Shown: positions 1 to 8,363 of the stretch, piece by piece | Layout of the letters: the number at the start of each line of letters is the position of its first letter | Position numbering within the stretch: position 1 is the first letter of the stretch | Source of the DNA: Halegenticoccus soli | GTDB lineage: Archaea > Halobacteriota > Halobacteria > Halobacteriales > Haloferacaceae | Assembly: GCF_002844195.1 (NCBI RefSeq) | Contig: NZ_PEND01000004.1 | Span: 62,001-126,000 of the forward strand | Direction: 5' to 3' | Length of the DNA stretch: 64,000 bases | Program-made: the position numbers and the translations under genes | The notes under the pieces: generated by a model | What the model was told of the DNA's origin: nothing | What the model saw: the letters and a program-made list of their open reading frames with translations, nothing else | The model's database searches: none

Positions 1-856
1 CCTCGGTCCGAACGTAGCGGAAGCGAGCGCAGCTCCCGCAGTAGCTGTCGCCGGCCGTCGCCCGCGGCGCGTCGTCCAGTATCTCCGCGTCGCCCGCCGA
101 TCCGGACGCGGACGGTCGCAGGGTGCCGTCGCCCGGGGTTCGGACGTCGTTCGCGGCCGCGCCGCCGTCGCTGACGGTCGCCCCCGGTGCTCCCGCCCGC
201 GGTCCCGTCGCCGTCGTCCGGGAACCCGTCCCCCGCGACCCGGTCGACCGGTTCGTCTGCGTTTCGACCTCGCCGTCGGGCGCTTCTCCGAGAAGTCCGA
301 CGCCGCCGAGGCCGCCCCGCCGGGAGCGGTCGACCTCGACGATCCTCGTTTCGCCCCGACGGGTCACTTCCATCTTGACCGTCCCGACCGGGTCGTTTCG
401 CGTCTTGAAGTTCGCGACGCCGACGAGCAGGCACCACAGGACGGCGATGAGGCCGAAAAAGTAGACGCCGACGGTCGGGAGGGTGAGATCGATCGCCCCT
501 TCCGGGATCGTCGCGCCGGTCCACCGGTACGGGTAGGCGTGCGAGAACAGGGCGACACCCATCATCGAGACGCTCGCGCCGATCACCGACGCCGCGCGCG
601 TCGTCCGCCCGGCCGGCAACGCGGTGACGACGCCGAGGAGGACCGCCGGAACGCCGACGCCGGCGAGCAGACCGCCGTACTTCCTGGCGACGAATAGATC
701 CCCGCTGGTCAGCCCCGCCGGTACCGTCGTCGCGACGACGATTCCGGCGACGACGAGAAGCGACCCGAGGGCGAACAGTCCCACGCCGAAGTACAGCCGT
801 CGGAGGTCCGGTCCCACCCCCGATCCGCCGCCGTAAACCTCCCCCAGACTGGTCAT
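1..856 (-). CDS. Haloarchaeal four-helix membrane protein with C-terminal zinc ribbon (partial, C-terminus off the window)
   Basis: The frame is open from an ATG at 856 down to the window edge, giving 285 residues. Four hydrophobic helices lie near residues 18-40, 52-70, 80-98 and 118-138. A hydrophilic variable tail follows, and the visible end holds a CGSC pair (Cys273, Cys276) that looks like the first half of a zinc ribbon whose second half lies outside the window. The overall plan resembles haloarchaeal membrane proteins grouped as DUF7139; that assignment is from memory. No enzymatic motif is visible. It is divergent from the DUF5789 gene at 994. Function unknown. Confidence 0.75.
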   Translation of the reverse strand, partial: MTSLGEVYGGGSGVGPDLRRLYFGVGLFALGSLLVVAGIVVATTVPAGLTSGDLFVARKYGGLLAGVGVPAVLLGVVTALPAGRTTRAASVIGASVSMMGVALFSHAYPYRWTGATIPEGAIDLTLPTVGVYFFGLIAVLWCLLVGVANFKTRNDPVGTVKMEVTRRGETRIVEVDRSRRGGLGGVGLLGEAPDGEVETQTNRSTGSRGTGSRTTATGPRAGAPGATVSDGGAAANDVRTPGDGTLRPSASGSAGDAEILDDAPRATAGDSYCGSCARFRYVRTE

Positions 857-993
857 GTCCGCACTTACACGACAGGTACACAAAACGATACGTCAGACAC
901 TCGCCAGACTGTCGGCGGGCCGACGACGCGGAGGGTCGGAGGCGGCGGAACCGTTCCGAAGGGATTAATGTCGGCCGTGGCGAACCGGGGAGC

Positions 994-1281
994 ATGGCTG
1001 ACGACGAAGCGGAAGACGAGGGCCCCGCGGTCGAACTCGGCGAGGGGAAGCCGGTCGAGGGCGCCCCGATCGCGCGAGTCGCCTCCCGGCTCACGTGGCC
1101 ACAGGAAAAGAGCAGCATCCTTCGCAAGGAGGGCGACGCCGTCATCCGGACGCCGAGCGGCCCGCAGACGCTCTCGGACGTGCTCGACCGTGTCGACGAA
1201 ACCTACTTCGACTCGCGGCAGACGTTCGTGACCTCGGTTCACGACGTCATCGGCACCGGGCCGGTTCGAACGAGCGAGTGA
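994..1281 (+). CDS. DUF5789 family protein
   Basis: A 95-residue acidic protein with no membrane segment or signal peptide. It matches the small haloarchaeal DUF5789 family (recognised from the conserved core with ASRLTWPQEKS and the ending built around FVTSVHDVIGTGP). The family has no established function; the compact, charged sequence suggests a cytosolic protein. A TATA-like GGGATTAATG stretch sits about 30 bases upstream of the ATG at 994. It is followed by the DUF302 gene 64 bases downstream on the same strand, but a separate TATA-like TTTTTC lies between them, so co-transcription is uncertain. Confidence 0.75.
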   Translation: MADDEAEDEGPAVELGEGKPVEGAPIARVASRLTWPQEKSSILRKEGDAVIRTPSGPQTLSDVLDRVDETYFDSRQTFVTSVHDVIGTGPVRTSE

Positions 1282-1345
1282 GTCGGGGCCCGCGCGTCCG
1301 CGTCGCCCCAATTGCTTTTTCGGCCTCGAAATCCAAGCGGCGAGC

Positions 1346-1795
1346 ATGGCGCTCCCAATCGATCCGACGGCGCTCGGAGCGGCGGACATCGGCGAGGAAC
1401 GAGCGACGCTGCGGATGCCCCACGAGGAGGCGATCGAGCACGTCCGCGAGACGTTTCTCGACGCCGGCTTCGGCGTCGCGACCGAGTTCTCCCCGTCGGA
1501 CCTGCTCAACGAGAAGATCGACGCCGACCGCGAGCCGTACTACGTTCTCGGCGCGTGTAACCCGCGGATGGCGGACCGGGTGCTCACGTCCTCCGACAAC
1601 CGTCTCGGGGCGCTGTTTCCCTGTAACGTGGTGATCTGGGAGGAAGAGCCGGGCGTCCAGACGGTCTACCACGTCAGCATCATGCGGATCGGTCGGCTCG
1701 GCGGCCTCGCGCCGAACGACGAGGAGATGCGCGACATCATCGCGGAGACGGGGGAGATGGTCGACGAGGCGTTCTCGAACCTCGACGCGGCCTGA
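1346..1795 (+). CDS. DUF302 domain protein
   Basis: A 149-residue soluble protein. The middle and C-terminal parts (about residues 30-130) match the DUF302 fold: an alpha/beta domain with the conserved stretch YYVLGACNPRMADRVL and the hydrophobic strand pattern around FPCNVVIWEE. The family is widespread in bacteria and archaea; its biochemical role is not settled. The ATG at 1346 lies about 25 bases after an AT-rich TTGCTTTTTCGG stretch that can serve as the TATA element of a leaderless transcript. Its 3' end converges on nreA, whose stop is at 1830. Confidence 0.8.
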   Translation: MALPIDPTALGAADIGEERATLRMPHEEAIEHVRETFLDAGFGVATEFSPSDLLNEKIDADREPYYVLGACNPRMADRVLTSSDNRLGALFPCNVVIWEEEPGVQTVYHVSIMRIGRLGGLAPNDEEMRDIIAETGEMVDEAFSNLDAA

Positions 1796-1829
1796 GCCCG
1801 AACCGCGACCCGCGTTTTCCCGCCGACGC

Positions 1830-3143
1830 CTACCGGTTGACGGTTCCGCCGGCGTTCGTGAAGTCCGCGAGGCTCGTCTGGAGGCCGGCGACCATCTCGG
1901 ACTTTCGCCGGAGGTCCGACGTCGAGACGGGAAGCCGGTCTGCGACCTCCCGGACGGCCGTTCCGAACGTTTCGGCCTCGCCGTGTGCGCCCTCGAAGGC
2001 GTGGCGAACGGCTTCGCGGACCTGCCAGACGCCGACGGGGCCCCAGTAGTCGTCGGAGACGTGCCGGAGGACGAGACACTTCGCCTGCCGTCCGACCTCC
2101 GAGAGGTGCTCTAACACGGCCAGGCGGGACGCGTAGTACGCGCCGGCCGTCTCCTCGACGTACCCCGTCCTCCCCTCGTACCCCTCGCGGTCGCTCGCGA
2201 TCCACATCCCCGCGGCGGGGTCGGGATTCCAGATGCTCCCCGGCGCCTTCATCTCGACGAGTTCGAACTCCCACCGGCCGGGCGCGAGTATCACCCAGAA
2301 GGCGTTCCCGAGGTACTCGTTGCGCCACACCTGTACCGCGTCGACGCTCGGCGCGTCGCGGAGCGTTCCGCGGAGGAACTGCCCGACGGTGTCGTCGACG
2401 GCGGTGATCGACCAGCGCGTCGGGACGAGGCGTCGGTTTCGCCCCTGTCCGAGCGCGCCGGCGGAGAGAATGCGCGTGATGTCGTACACGTCGAAGCCCC
2501 GCCGGTAGAGGTAGTTCATCGCGCCCTGCGCCTGCCAGTCGTCGTCTTCGAGCGTCTTCTTCACCGGCCGCGGCACGTGCGGATTCTCGGCCAGGTCGGC
2601 CGACCGGGCGCGGGCGCGCGGTCCGGTCGGCGTCGCGATGTCGTCGCGCGTCACGTCGAAATCGAGCTTCGGTCGCCCGTCGAGGCCGATCTCGACGCTC
2701 ACCGGACGATCGGCGATGGCGACCTCGCGCTGCGCGCCGAGAAATCCGTCCCAGGCGTCGTGGACGTTGAGGCCGTCGCCCCGCCGGGCGCCGACCCTGA
2801 CGTCGACCGGCCGGTTCGAGTTGAGCAGGCTCGTCCGGCGCTCGAACACGTCCCCGATACTGACCCCCTCGTCGTACCACGACGCGCTCGTCTCGAACTT
2901 GTCGGCGTCGCCCTCGTGGCCGACGGGCGAGAGGATGCCGGTCGAGACGTTCGGGTAGTTCGAGCGACCGACGAAGATGGAGGGGGAGACGCTCCCGAAG
3001 AGCGAATCGCCCTGCACCGCGTCGTCGAACCGGTGCCGGAAGTCTTCCAGGTGGTCGACGATCGCGTAGGACTTCTCCATCGCCAGGCGGCGTCGCTCGG
3101 CGCGTTCGTTCACCTCCATCTCGATGTAGTCGTCCAGCCGCAT
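1830..3143 (-). CDS. nreA: DNA repair protein NreA
   Basis: A 437-residue protein of the archaeal NreA family, implicated in repair of DNA damage together with PCNA. The start is placed at MRLDDYIEMEV because family similarity begins there; upstream in-frame sequence is not conserved. The C-terminus carries QTSLADF (residues about 422-428), a fit to the Q-x-x-L-x-x-F PCNA-interacting (PIP) motif known for NreA. The body keeps family blocks such as FVGRSNYPNVSTG and LYRRGFDVYDITR. Its promoter region is the 287-base gap up to the TFB gene stop. Both genes run on the minus strand. Confidence 0.9.
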   Translation of the reverse strand: MRLDDYIEMEVNERAERRRLAMEKSYAIVDHLEDFRHRFDDAVQGDSLFGSVSPSIFVGRSNYPNVSTGILSPVGHEGDADKFETSASWYDEGVSIGDVFERRTSLLNSNRPVDVRVGARRGDGLNVHDAWDGFLGAQREVAIADRPVSVEIGLDGRPKLDFDVTRDDIATPTGPRARARSADLAENPHVPRPVKKTLEDDDWQAQGAMNYLYRRGFDVYDITRILSAGALGQGRNRRLVPTRWSITAVDDTVGQFLRGTLRDAPSVDAVQVWRNEYLGNAFWVILAPGRWEFELVEMKAPGSIWNPDPAAGMWIASDREGYEGRTGYVEETAGAYYASRLAVLEHLSEVGRQAKCLVLRHVSDDYWGPVGVWQVREAVRHAFEGAHGEAETFGTAVREVADRLPVSTSDLRRKSEMVAGLQTSLADFTNAGGTVNR

Positions 3144-3430
3144 TCGAACGAGGTAGGGGTCGGACGGGTATGAAGGTTCGGCGAGCGACGCTCGACACGA
3201 ATCATCGCGCCGGTAGTGGCGAACAGGCGACACTGCGGACGGTCCCGAAACGACGTGTCGCGCTCCCGCGGCCCGTTCCGGGGCGTGATTCAGCTCACGG
3301 CCGTCGCTGGTTCCGTCATCCGACTTGAACCTTCGGCCCCGGAGGACCTCAATCCCGGTGATCGAGGCGGCGGCGTTCGACGGCGTGGGCGGTGCTGTTC
3401 GGCGGCGCGTGCGACGCGATTCGGCGGCGG
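3144..3430. other. Intergenic region between nreA and the TFB gene
   Basis: This 287-base stretch lies upstream of nreA and downstream of the TFB stop on the minus strand. It should hold the nreA promoter and the TFB transcript end. I see no convincing gene: open frames here lack family similarity and shadow other frames. A part near 3325-3365 superficially resembles a tRNA T-arm but does not fold as one. Confidence 0.5.
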
Positions 3431-4408
3431 TCAGCCGTGAATGCCCATCGCTTCGATCTGTTCTTGATACCTGTTGCGGATGGTGACTTCGGTGACTTGC
3501 GCGACGTCGGCGACCTCTCGCTGGGTCTTTTTTTCGTTGCAGAGGAGCGACGCCGCGTAGATCGCCGCGGCCGCGAACCCCGTCGGCGACTTCCCCGATA
3601 ACAACCCCTTCTCGGCGGTCGTTTCGATGATGTCGTTCGCCTTGCTCTGTACCTCCCCGCTCAGCTCCAGTTCGGAGCAGAAGCGCGGGACGTACTTCTT
3701 CGGGTCGACGGGCTTGAGTTCGAGGCCGAGCTCCTGGGAGATGTACCGGTACGTCCGTCCGATCTCCTTGCGGTCGACGCGCGAAACCTCGGAAATCTCT
3801 TCGAGGCTGCGCGGGATGCCCTCCTGGCGGCAGGCGGCATAGAGGGCGCTCGTGGCGACGCCCTCGATCGAGCGCCCGCGGATCAGGTCCTCGTTGAGCG
3901 CGCGGCGGTAGATCACGGACGCGACCTCCCGAACCGATCGCGGCACGCCGAGCGCGGAGGCCATGCGGTCGACCTCGGAGAGCGCGAACTGGAGGTTGCG
4001 CTCGCCCGCGTCCTTCGTGCGGATGCGCTCCTGCCACTTGCGGAGGCGGTGCATCTGGCTGCGCTTTTCCGAGGAGAGCGACCGTCCGTAGGCGTCCTTG
4101 TCCTTCCAGTCGATCGTCGTCGTGAGCCCCTTGTCGTGCATCGTCTGAGTGGTCGGCGCGCCGACGCGGGACTTCTTTTGCCGTTCGGAGTGGTTGAACG
4201 CGCGCCACTCCGGGCCGGGGTCGATCTGCTCCTCCTCGATGATGAGACCGGTTTCCTCGTGAATGAGTTCCCCGTCCGCGGTCCTGACGAGATCCTCCTC
4301 GTCGATGTCGTCGAGGTCGATCTCGTCGCCGTCGACCTGCTCGTCCGCGCCCTGCCACGTTCGCTCCGATGCGGTATCGCGCTCCCGCTGGCGGGTGGGC
4401 CGTGTCAT
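3431..4408 (-). CDS. tfb: Transcription initiation factor IIB (TFB) paralog lacking zinc-ribbon cysteines
   Basis: A 325-residue TFB: the B-reader/linker ([13 protein letters not shown], then KSRVGAPTT) is followed by two cyclin-like repeats (about residues 125-215 and 225-320), the second with a recognition helix ending [15 protein letters not shown]. These contact TBP, the BRE and RNA polymerase. The N-terminal zinc ribbon is unusual. Where typical TFBs have CPEC and CEDC, this protein has acidic residues near 33-36 and HEET at 50-53, so all four cysteine ligands are gone while the following GLII-EEE-ID-GPEW segment aligns well. Haloarchaea usually encode several TFBs; this looks like a specialised member. 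A TATA-like ACTTAAATC sits about 33 bases upstream. Confidence 0.92.
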   Translation of the reverse strand: MTRPTRQRERDTASERTWQGADEQVDGDEIDLDDIDEEDLVRTADGELIHEETGLIIEEEQIDPGPEWRAFNHSERQKKSRVGAPTTQTMHDKGLTTTIDWKDKDAYGRSLSSEKRSQMHRLRKWQERIRTKDAGERNLQFALSEVDRMASALGVPRSVREVASVIYRRALNEDLIRGRSIEGVATSALYAACRQEGIPRSLEEISEVSRVDRKEIGRTYRYISQELGLELKPVDPKKYVPRFCSELELSGEVQSKANDIIETTAEKGLLSGKSPTGFAAAAIYAASLLCNEKKTQREVADVAQVTEVTIRNRYQEQIEAMGIHG

Positions 4409-4410
4409 CG

Positions 4411-4445
4411 CATTTTTATAATAGAAAGCGCGCGCAACTTAAATC
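4411..4445 (-). promoter_or_regulatory. Probable TFB gene promoter (TATA-like boxes)
   Basis: Two AT-rich boxes precede the TFB start: GATTTAAGT (4437-4445 read on the minus strand), about 33 bases upstream and the better-spaced TATA element, and the run around TATTATAAAAATG immediately before the start. The surrounding DNA is otherwise GC-rich. The same gap serves the divergent rnhA gene. Confidence 0.5.
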
Positions 4446-4547
4446 CCCGTGATGTTTCACCGAGAAAATGAGCGAAATCAGCCGGCGCGATCCTTCTCGC
4501 ACGCTCGGAACGAACGCCCTTTATCCGACGGCGCGGATGGTCGACCC

Positions 4548-5153
4548 ATGCCGACGATCGAATGCGACCCCGACGACGCCCGAGACGTCCTCCGGGAGGC
4601 CGGCGCGGAGATTCGGCCGGGGAACACGGAACACGAACGCTGGCGCGCCGAGCGGGGCGACGCCCTCGCCGTGGCGTACGACGGCAAGGTCGTCGTGCAG
4701 GGGTCGAACCCGAACGACATCGTGCTCCCGCTTCGCCGCGCGGGCGACGGAACGGCCCGGCGGGGTCACGTCTACTTCGACGGCGCGAGCCGCGGGAACC
4801 CTGGCCCGGCGGCGATCGGGTGGGCTATCGTCACGAGCGACGGCATCGTCGCGGAGGGCTCCGAGCGCATCGGCCGCACGACGAACAACCGGGCGGAGTA
4901 CGAGGCGCTGATCCGGGCGCTGGAGGCCGCCTGGGACTACGGCCTTCGGGAGATAGACGTCCGCGGCGATTCGGAACTGGTGGTAAAACAGGTGCGCGGC
5001 GAGTGGCGGACGAACGATCCGGGCCTGCGCGAGCGACGCGTGCGCGTGCGAGAACTCCTGGAACCGTTCGATCGCTGGTCGCTGGCGCACGTACCGCGAG
5101 AGATAAACGAACGCGCCGACACCCTAGCAAACGAGGCGCTCGACGATGGCTGA
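4548..5153 (+). CDS. rnhA: Ribonuclease HI
   Basis: A 201-residue RNase HI that cuts RNA in RNA-DNA hybrids. The catalytic acidic residues are visible in order: Asp in YFDGASRGNPG, Glu in NNRAEYEAL, Asp in RGDSELV and Asp in NERADTLAN. A roughly 70-residue N-terminal extension of the type found in the characterised Halobacterium enzyme precedes the catalytic domain. ATG 4548 is chosen because family similarity starts at MPTIECD and a CTTTATCC TATA-like box lies 26 bases upstream. Its end overlaps the next gene by 8 bases, so the two are co-transcribed and probably translationally coupled. Confidence 0.93.
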   Translation: MPTIECDPDDARDVLREAGAEIRPGNTEHERWRAERGDALAVAYDGKVVVQGSNPNDIVLPLRRAGDGTARRGHVYFDGASRGNPGPAAIGWAIVTSDGIVAEGSERIGRTTNNRAEYEALIRALEAAWDYGLREIDVRGDSELVVKQVRGEWRTNDPGLRERRVRVRELLEPFDRWSLAHVPREINERADTLANEALDDG

Positions 5154-5706
5154 ACTCCCCCCCGACGTCATCGAGGAAGCGGAACGGCTGACGCGGCTCG
5201 CTCGCTCCGCGGTCGACGGGAACGAGCGCGACGCGTACGAGTCGCGCCGGTCCGATCTCCTCGAAGAACACGGGTACGCGGCGCGGATCCGGCCCGAAGA
5301 CGACGTGCTCGTCCTCCACCCGTCGGAGTGGGTCGTCGACGGGACGATCCGGGTGGATCGCATCGACGACACCGACCGGGCGGTCGAACGGCCGCTGTCG
5401 GCTTCCGGGGACGAAGACGACTGGGAGGCGGTCGAGGCGCACAACGCGGCGATCGTCGCGGAGATCGCGGCGGCGCACGGCGACGTCCACGGCGCCAACG
5501 CCCGCGCGTTCGCCGACTTCATGGGCAACCACTACGTGCGGCGGGTGGAGGACGCGACCGCGGAGGAGATCGCGGTGTTCCTCGAAGAGTACTACCCGCG
5601 GAACGCGTGGCCGACGGCCGAAGAAAAATCGGTGATCGCGGAGTCGCTCGAACTCCTGTTCGCCGCCGCCGACGCGGACGTGCCCGGGTTCGCCGCGCGG
5701 CGGTAG
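5146..5706 (+). CDS. rnhA-operon protein (haloarchaeal conserved)
   Basis: A 186-residue soluble acidic protein whose ATG lies inside the last codons of rnhA (8-base overlap). It belongs to the haloarchaeal family annotated as RnhA operon protein (DUF7108 in my recollection). The C-terminal half has helical, conserved segments such as RAFADFMGNHYVRRV and FLEEYYPRNAWPT. No catalytic motif is evident. The tight coupling with RNase HI suggests a linked role in RNA-DNA hybrid handling, but this is inference from position only. Confidence 0.8.
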   Translation: MAELPPDVIEEAERLTRLARSAVDGNERDAYESRRSDLLEEHGYAARIRPEDDVLVLHPSEWVVDGTIRVDRIDDTDRAVERPLSASGDEDDWEAVEAHNAAIVAEIAAAHGDVHGANARAFADFMGNHYVRRVEDATAEEIAVFLEEYYPRNAWPTAEEKSVIAESLELLFAAADADVPGFAARR

Positions 5707-5717
5707 TTCCGACCGCG

Positions 5718-6077
5718 CTACAGCTGCGAGTCGACGAGGTCGCGCACCTCGTCCGCGCGCTCGTCGCCGGTGACGAACTTCGAGAGCATCCAGTTGAGCC
5801 GATCGACGACGGCGTCGTGGCCCTTCTCGGTCAGTTCGTACTGGTTCGTCCGCTTGTCGAGCTCGCTCTTCTCGACGAGACCCAGGTCGACGAGATCGTC
5901 GAGGTTCGGGTAGAGCCGCCCGTGGTTGACCTCCGTCCCGTAGTAGTCCTCGAGGCTCCGCTTGATTGCGAGCCCGTACATCGGTTCCTCGGCCAGGATG
6001 ACGAGGATGTTCTGCTGGAACGCCGTGAGGTCCCGTGCGATGCTTGCAACGTCGTTGATTGTTTGTGCCTCTGACAT
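5718..6077 (-). CDS. PadR family transcriptional regulator
   Basis: A 119-residue winged-helix protein. Residues about 20-85 form the PadR/HTH core (FQQNILVILAEEPMYGLAIK, then NHGRLYPNLDDLVDLGLV), followed by the beta wing with RTNQYELTEKG and a short C-terminal helix for dimerisation. PadR proteins usually repress nearby genes in response to a ligand; none is identifiable here. It converges with the rnhA-operon gene and is divergent from ppa. AT-rich sequence directly upstream (6090-6115) can hold its promoter. Confidence 0.88.
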   Translation of the reverse strand: MSEAQTINDVASIARDLTAFQQNILVILAEEPMYGLAIKRSLEDYYGTEVNHGRLYPNLDDLVDLGLVEKSELDKRTNQYELTEKGHDAVVDRLNWMLSKFVTGDERADEVRDLVDSQL

Positions 6078-6384
6078 GCGTGTTGAAATGTCACCGTGCT
6101 ATTTAACGTTTCTCAACTCCCTTCGCGTTTCGGTCTTCCCCGCCGGAATTCGGTGTTTCCGGCCGCAAACCCGGTGCGAACGCCTGCGAGTGCGATCGCC
6201 CGGATGCACCGGGCCGTGTCAGACCGTTATGAGATCCGTTCTTCTCTATGTACCCGAGTGGGATGGTGTAGGGATTCCCACAGGAATATTGGAACCGCGA
6301 GTGAAAGTACTTTATGGCGTCCGGTCGATCCGACGCGCCGCGATGCCGAAAGGACTTTCCCGAGTTTCGCGGAAGTACGAACGC
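6078..6384. other. Regulatory gap between the PadR gene and ppa
   Basis: About 300 bases without a gene. It contains the divergent promoters: an AT-rich ATTTAACG stretch next to the PadR start and a TATA-like TACTTTATGG at 6308-6317 before ppa. A short inverted repeat ATTCC-CACA-GGAAT lies at about 6274-6287, upstream of the ppa TATA element, and could be an operator. Confidence 0.4.
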
Positions 6385-6918
6385 ATGCCGAACCTCTGGG
6401 AAGACCTGGAAACGGGCCCGAACGCGCCCGAGACGATCTACGCCGTCGTCGAGTGTTTGAAAGGCGAGCGGAACAAGTACGAGTACGACAAGGACGTCCC
6501 CGGCGTCGTTCTCGACCGCGTCCTCCACAGCAACGTTCACTACCCCAGCGACTACGGCTTCATCCCGCGGTCGTACTACGACGACGAGGACCCCTTCGAC
6601 GTCCTCGTGCTCGTCGAGGACGCGACGTTCCCCGGCTGCGTCATCGAGGCGCGCCCCGTCGCGCTCATGCGGATGGACGACGACGGCGAGCAGGACGACA
6701 AGGTGATCGCCGTCCCGACCGAGGATCCCCGCTTCGACCACATCCAGGATCTCGAAGACATCCCCCAGCAGACGCAGGACGAGATCGACGAGTTCTTCTC
6801 GACCTACAAGAACCTCGAAGCCGGCAAGGAGGTCGAGACGCTCGGCTGGGAGGACAAGCGGGCGGCCCACGACGCGATCGAGCACGCGCAGGACCTCTAC
6901 GAGGAGCACTTCGGCTGA
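6385..6918 (+). CDS. ppa: Inorganic pyrophosphatase (type I)
   Basis: A 177-residue family I soluble pyrophosphatase that hydrolyses PPi to phosphate and drives biosynthetic reactions. Signature parts are EYDKD near the N-terminus, HYPSDYGFIP, and the metal-binding DEDPFDVLVLV, followed by DDKVIAVPTEDPR. Length and motifs fit the archaeal family. The start at MPNLWEDLETG follows family alignment. An in-frame ATG at 6343 would add 14 residues and sits 28-30 bases after a TATA-like box, so a longer leaderless form cannot be excluded. Confidence 0.93.
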   Translation: MPNLWEDLETGPNAPETIYAVVECLKGERNKYEYDKDVPGVVLDRVLHSNVHYPSDYGFIPRSYYDDEDPFDVLVLVEDATFPGCVIEARPVALMRMDDDGEQDDKVIAVPTEDPRFDHIQDLEDIPQQTQDEIDEFFSTYKNLEAGKEVETLGWEDKRAAHDAIEHAQDLYEEHFG

Positions 6919-7150
6919 CCGCGCGGTCGCCGGGTTTCTTTCTCGCGCCCGAGAGGACGCACAGCAGCGACGCCTTCGGCCACTCTCTCGCGCTACGAAC
7001 CCCGCCCGTTCCTCGAATCCCATCCGTTTCTCGGCCCGACCTCGTTCCCTCGCGAACCGATCTCATGTCCGCCGGTCATGAGAGCCCTCCCCGGAATGAA
7101 TTATGCGCATGGGTAATTTTTTGTGCCGGAAGGCGCTATCTCCTCCCGTC

Positions 7151-7291
7151 ATGGCAGTCAAGCAACCCAGACTCGGGCTGAACCACGTCACGGTCGTCCC
7201 GACGAACTTCGAGCCCGACCGTCCGATCCCGTCCGAAGCCGACCGTCGCCCGGACGCGGATCGGACCGACGACGGGTCGGACGCCCGGTAA
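7151..7291 (+). CDS. Small hypothetical protein (46 aa)
   Basis: A short reading frame beginning MAVKQPRLGLNHVTVVPTNF and ending in a charged, Asp/Arg-rich tail. Codon use is strongly G/C in the third position over the N-terminal half, as in neighbouring real genes. An AT-rich TAATTTTTTGTG lies about 34 bases before the ATG and may be its promoter. No family was recognised. It stands alone between ppa and the rhomboid gene. It may be a genuine small protein or a chance frame. Confidence 0.5.
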   Translation: MAVKQPRLGLNHVTVVPTNFEPDRPIPSEADRRPDADRTDDGSDAR

Positions 7292-7412
7292 TCCGAGTCG
7301 CCTCCGCCGCCCCGCTCCGCTCCGGTCCGTCTCGATCGGCTTTGCACCGGTCCGTTCGAATCCGGTCCCTTTCCCCGCGGCAGCGCGAACCGCGCGCGCG
7401 ATAGCCAAACCC

Positions 7413-7420
7413 CTTTTAGT
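7413..7420 (+). promoter_or_regulatory. TATA-like box of the rhomboid gene
   Basis: CTTTTAGT at 7413-7420 lies 27 bases upstream of the ATG at 7443 in otherwise GC-rich DNA, the spacing expected for a leaderless haloarchaeal transcript. This supports ATG 7443 over the in-frame GTG at 7437. Confidence 0.5.
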
Positions 7421-7442
7421 ACCAAGCATCTATCGTGTGGTA

Positions 7443-8363
7443 ATGGCCGAATGTGACGCGTGCGGCAAGTACGAGAACTTGCCGTACCAGTGCCGGCGCT
7501 GCGGGCGGACGTTTTGCGCCGAACATCGGTTGCCGGAGAACCACGACTGTCCGGGCCTCCAGAACTGGGACGATCCGAGCGGGGTTTTCGACAGCGGCTT
7601 CGACGACAGCGTGAACGATCGGGGTCGGACCGGAAGCGCCGTCGATCGACTGACGAGCACCGGCGGACCGCTGGGGTACTTCCGGGGGAACCTCGCGTAC
7701 ACGTTTCTCGCGATCATCTGGGTGGTGTTTCTCTTGGAGTACGTCGTCGGGCTCCTCGTCGCCGGCACGCTCGACCCCGGCGTGTTCGTCGCCAACGAGG
7801 CGTGGCAGTCCATCTTCACGCTGTCGACGGCGCACCCGCTGTACGTGTGGACGTGGATCACGTCGATCTTCTCCCACAGCCCCGGCTTCTTCTTCCACAT
7901 CGCCGGCAACAGCATCGCGCTGTACTTCTTCGGCCCCCTCGTCGAGCGGCAGATCGGCTCCCGGAAGTTCGCCCTCCTGTTCCTGGCGAGCGGCGTCGCC
8001 GCGGGCCTCGCGCAGGTCGGGACCGCGCTGGCGTTCGGCAATCCGACGGTCGTCCTCGGGGCCAGCGGCGCGATCATGGCGATCCTGGGCGTGATCACGA
8101 TCCTCAACCCCGACCTCCGCGTCATGCTCATCATCCCGCCGATCCCGCTGCCGATCTGGGTGCTCACCGCGTTCTACGCCGGCGCGTCCGTGCTCGGTAT
8201 CCTCGCGCCGGTTTCGGGCGGCATCGCACACTGGGCGCACCTCGTCGGGCTCGTCATCGGCCTCGCGTACGGGCAGCGCGTGAAAGCGAGCCGCAGCATT
8301 CCGAACCGGATCACACTCGGCCGCGGGGGTCCGGGCGGTCCGGGCGGCCGGGGTCCGTTCTGA
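7443..8363 (+). CDS. Rhomboid family intramembrane serine protease with AN1-type zinc finger
   Basis: A 306-residue membrane protein. Residues 1-35 hold an AN1-like zinc finger (CDACGK, CRRCGRTFC, H, H-C). About six membrane helices follow from residue 75. The catalytic serine is in GASGAIMA and the partner histidine in HWAHLVGL, with the conserved HIAGN in the earlier helix, so the protease is expected to be active. The C-terminus is Gly/Pro-rich. Rhomboids cleave substrate transmembrane segments; no substrate is evident. Its stop overlaps the endonuclease V start by one base (TGATG), indicating an operon. Confidence 0.92.
   Translation: MAECDACGKYENLPYQCRRCGRTFCAEHRLPENHDCPGLQNWDDPSGVFDSGFDDSVNDRGRTGSAVDRLTSTGGPLGYFRGNLAYTFLAIIWVVFLLEYVVGLLVAGTLDPGVFVANEAWQSIFTLSTAHPLYVWTWITSIFSHSPGFFFHIAGNSIALYFFGPLVERQIGSRKFALLFLASGVAAGLAQVGTALAFGNPTVVLGASGAIMAILGVITILNPDLRVMLIIPPIPLPIWVLTAFYAGASVLGILAPVSGGIAHWAHLVGLVIGLAYGQRVKASRSIPNRITLGRGGPGGPGGRGPF

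Noticed and set aside
855-965. Small plus-strand frame of 36 codons upstream of the DUF5789 gene
   Set aside because: It begins inside the first codon of the divergent membrane-protein gene, has no family similarity and weak coding bias.
3320-3380. A tRNA-like stretch with GGTTCAAGTC on the minus strand downstream of TFB
   Set aside because: The T-stem does not pair, no matching acceptor or anticodon arm is nearby, and it does not fold as a cloverleaf.
5718-6077. Possibility that the PadR gene is part of a resistance operon
   Set aside because: No transporter or detoxification gene is adjacent in the same orientation.
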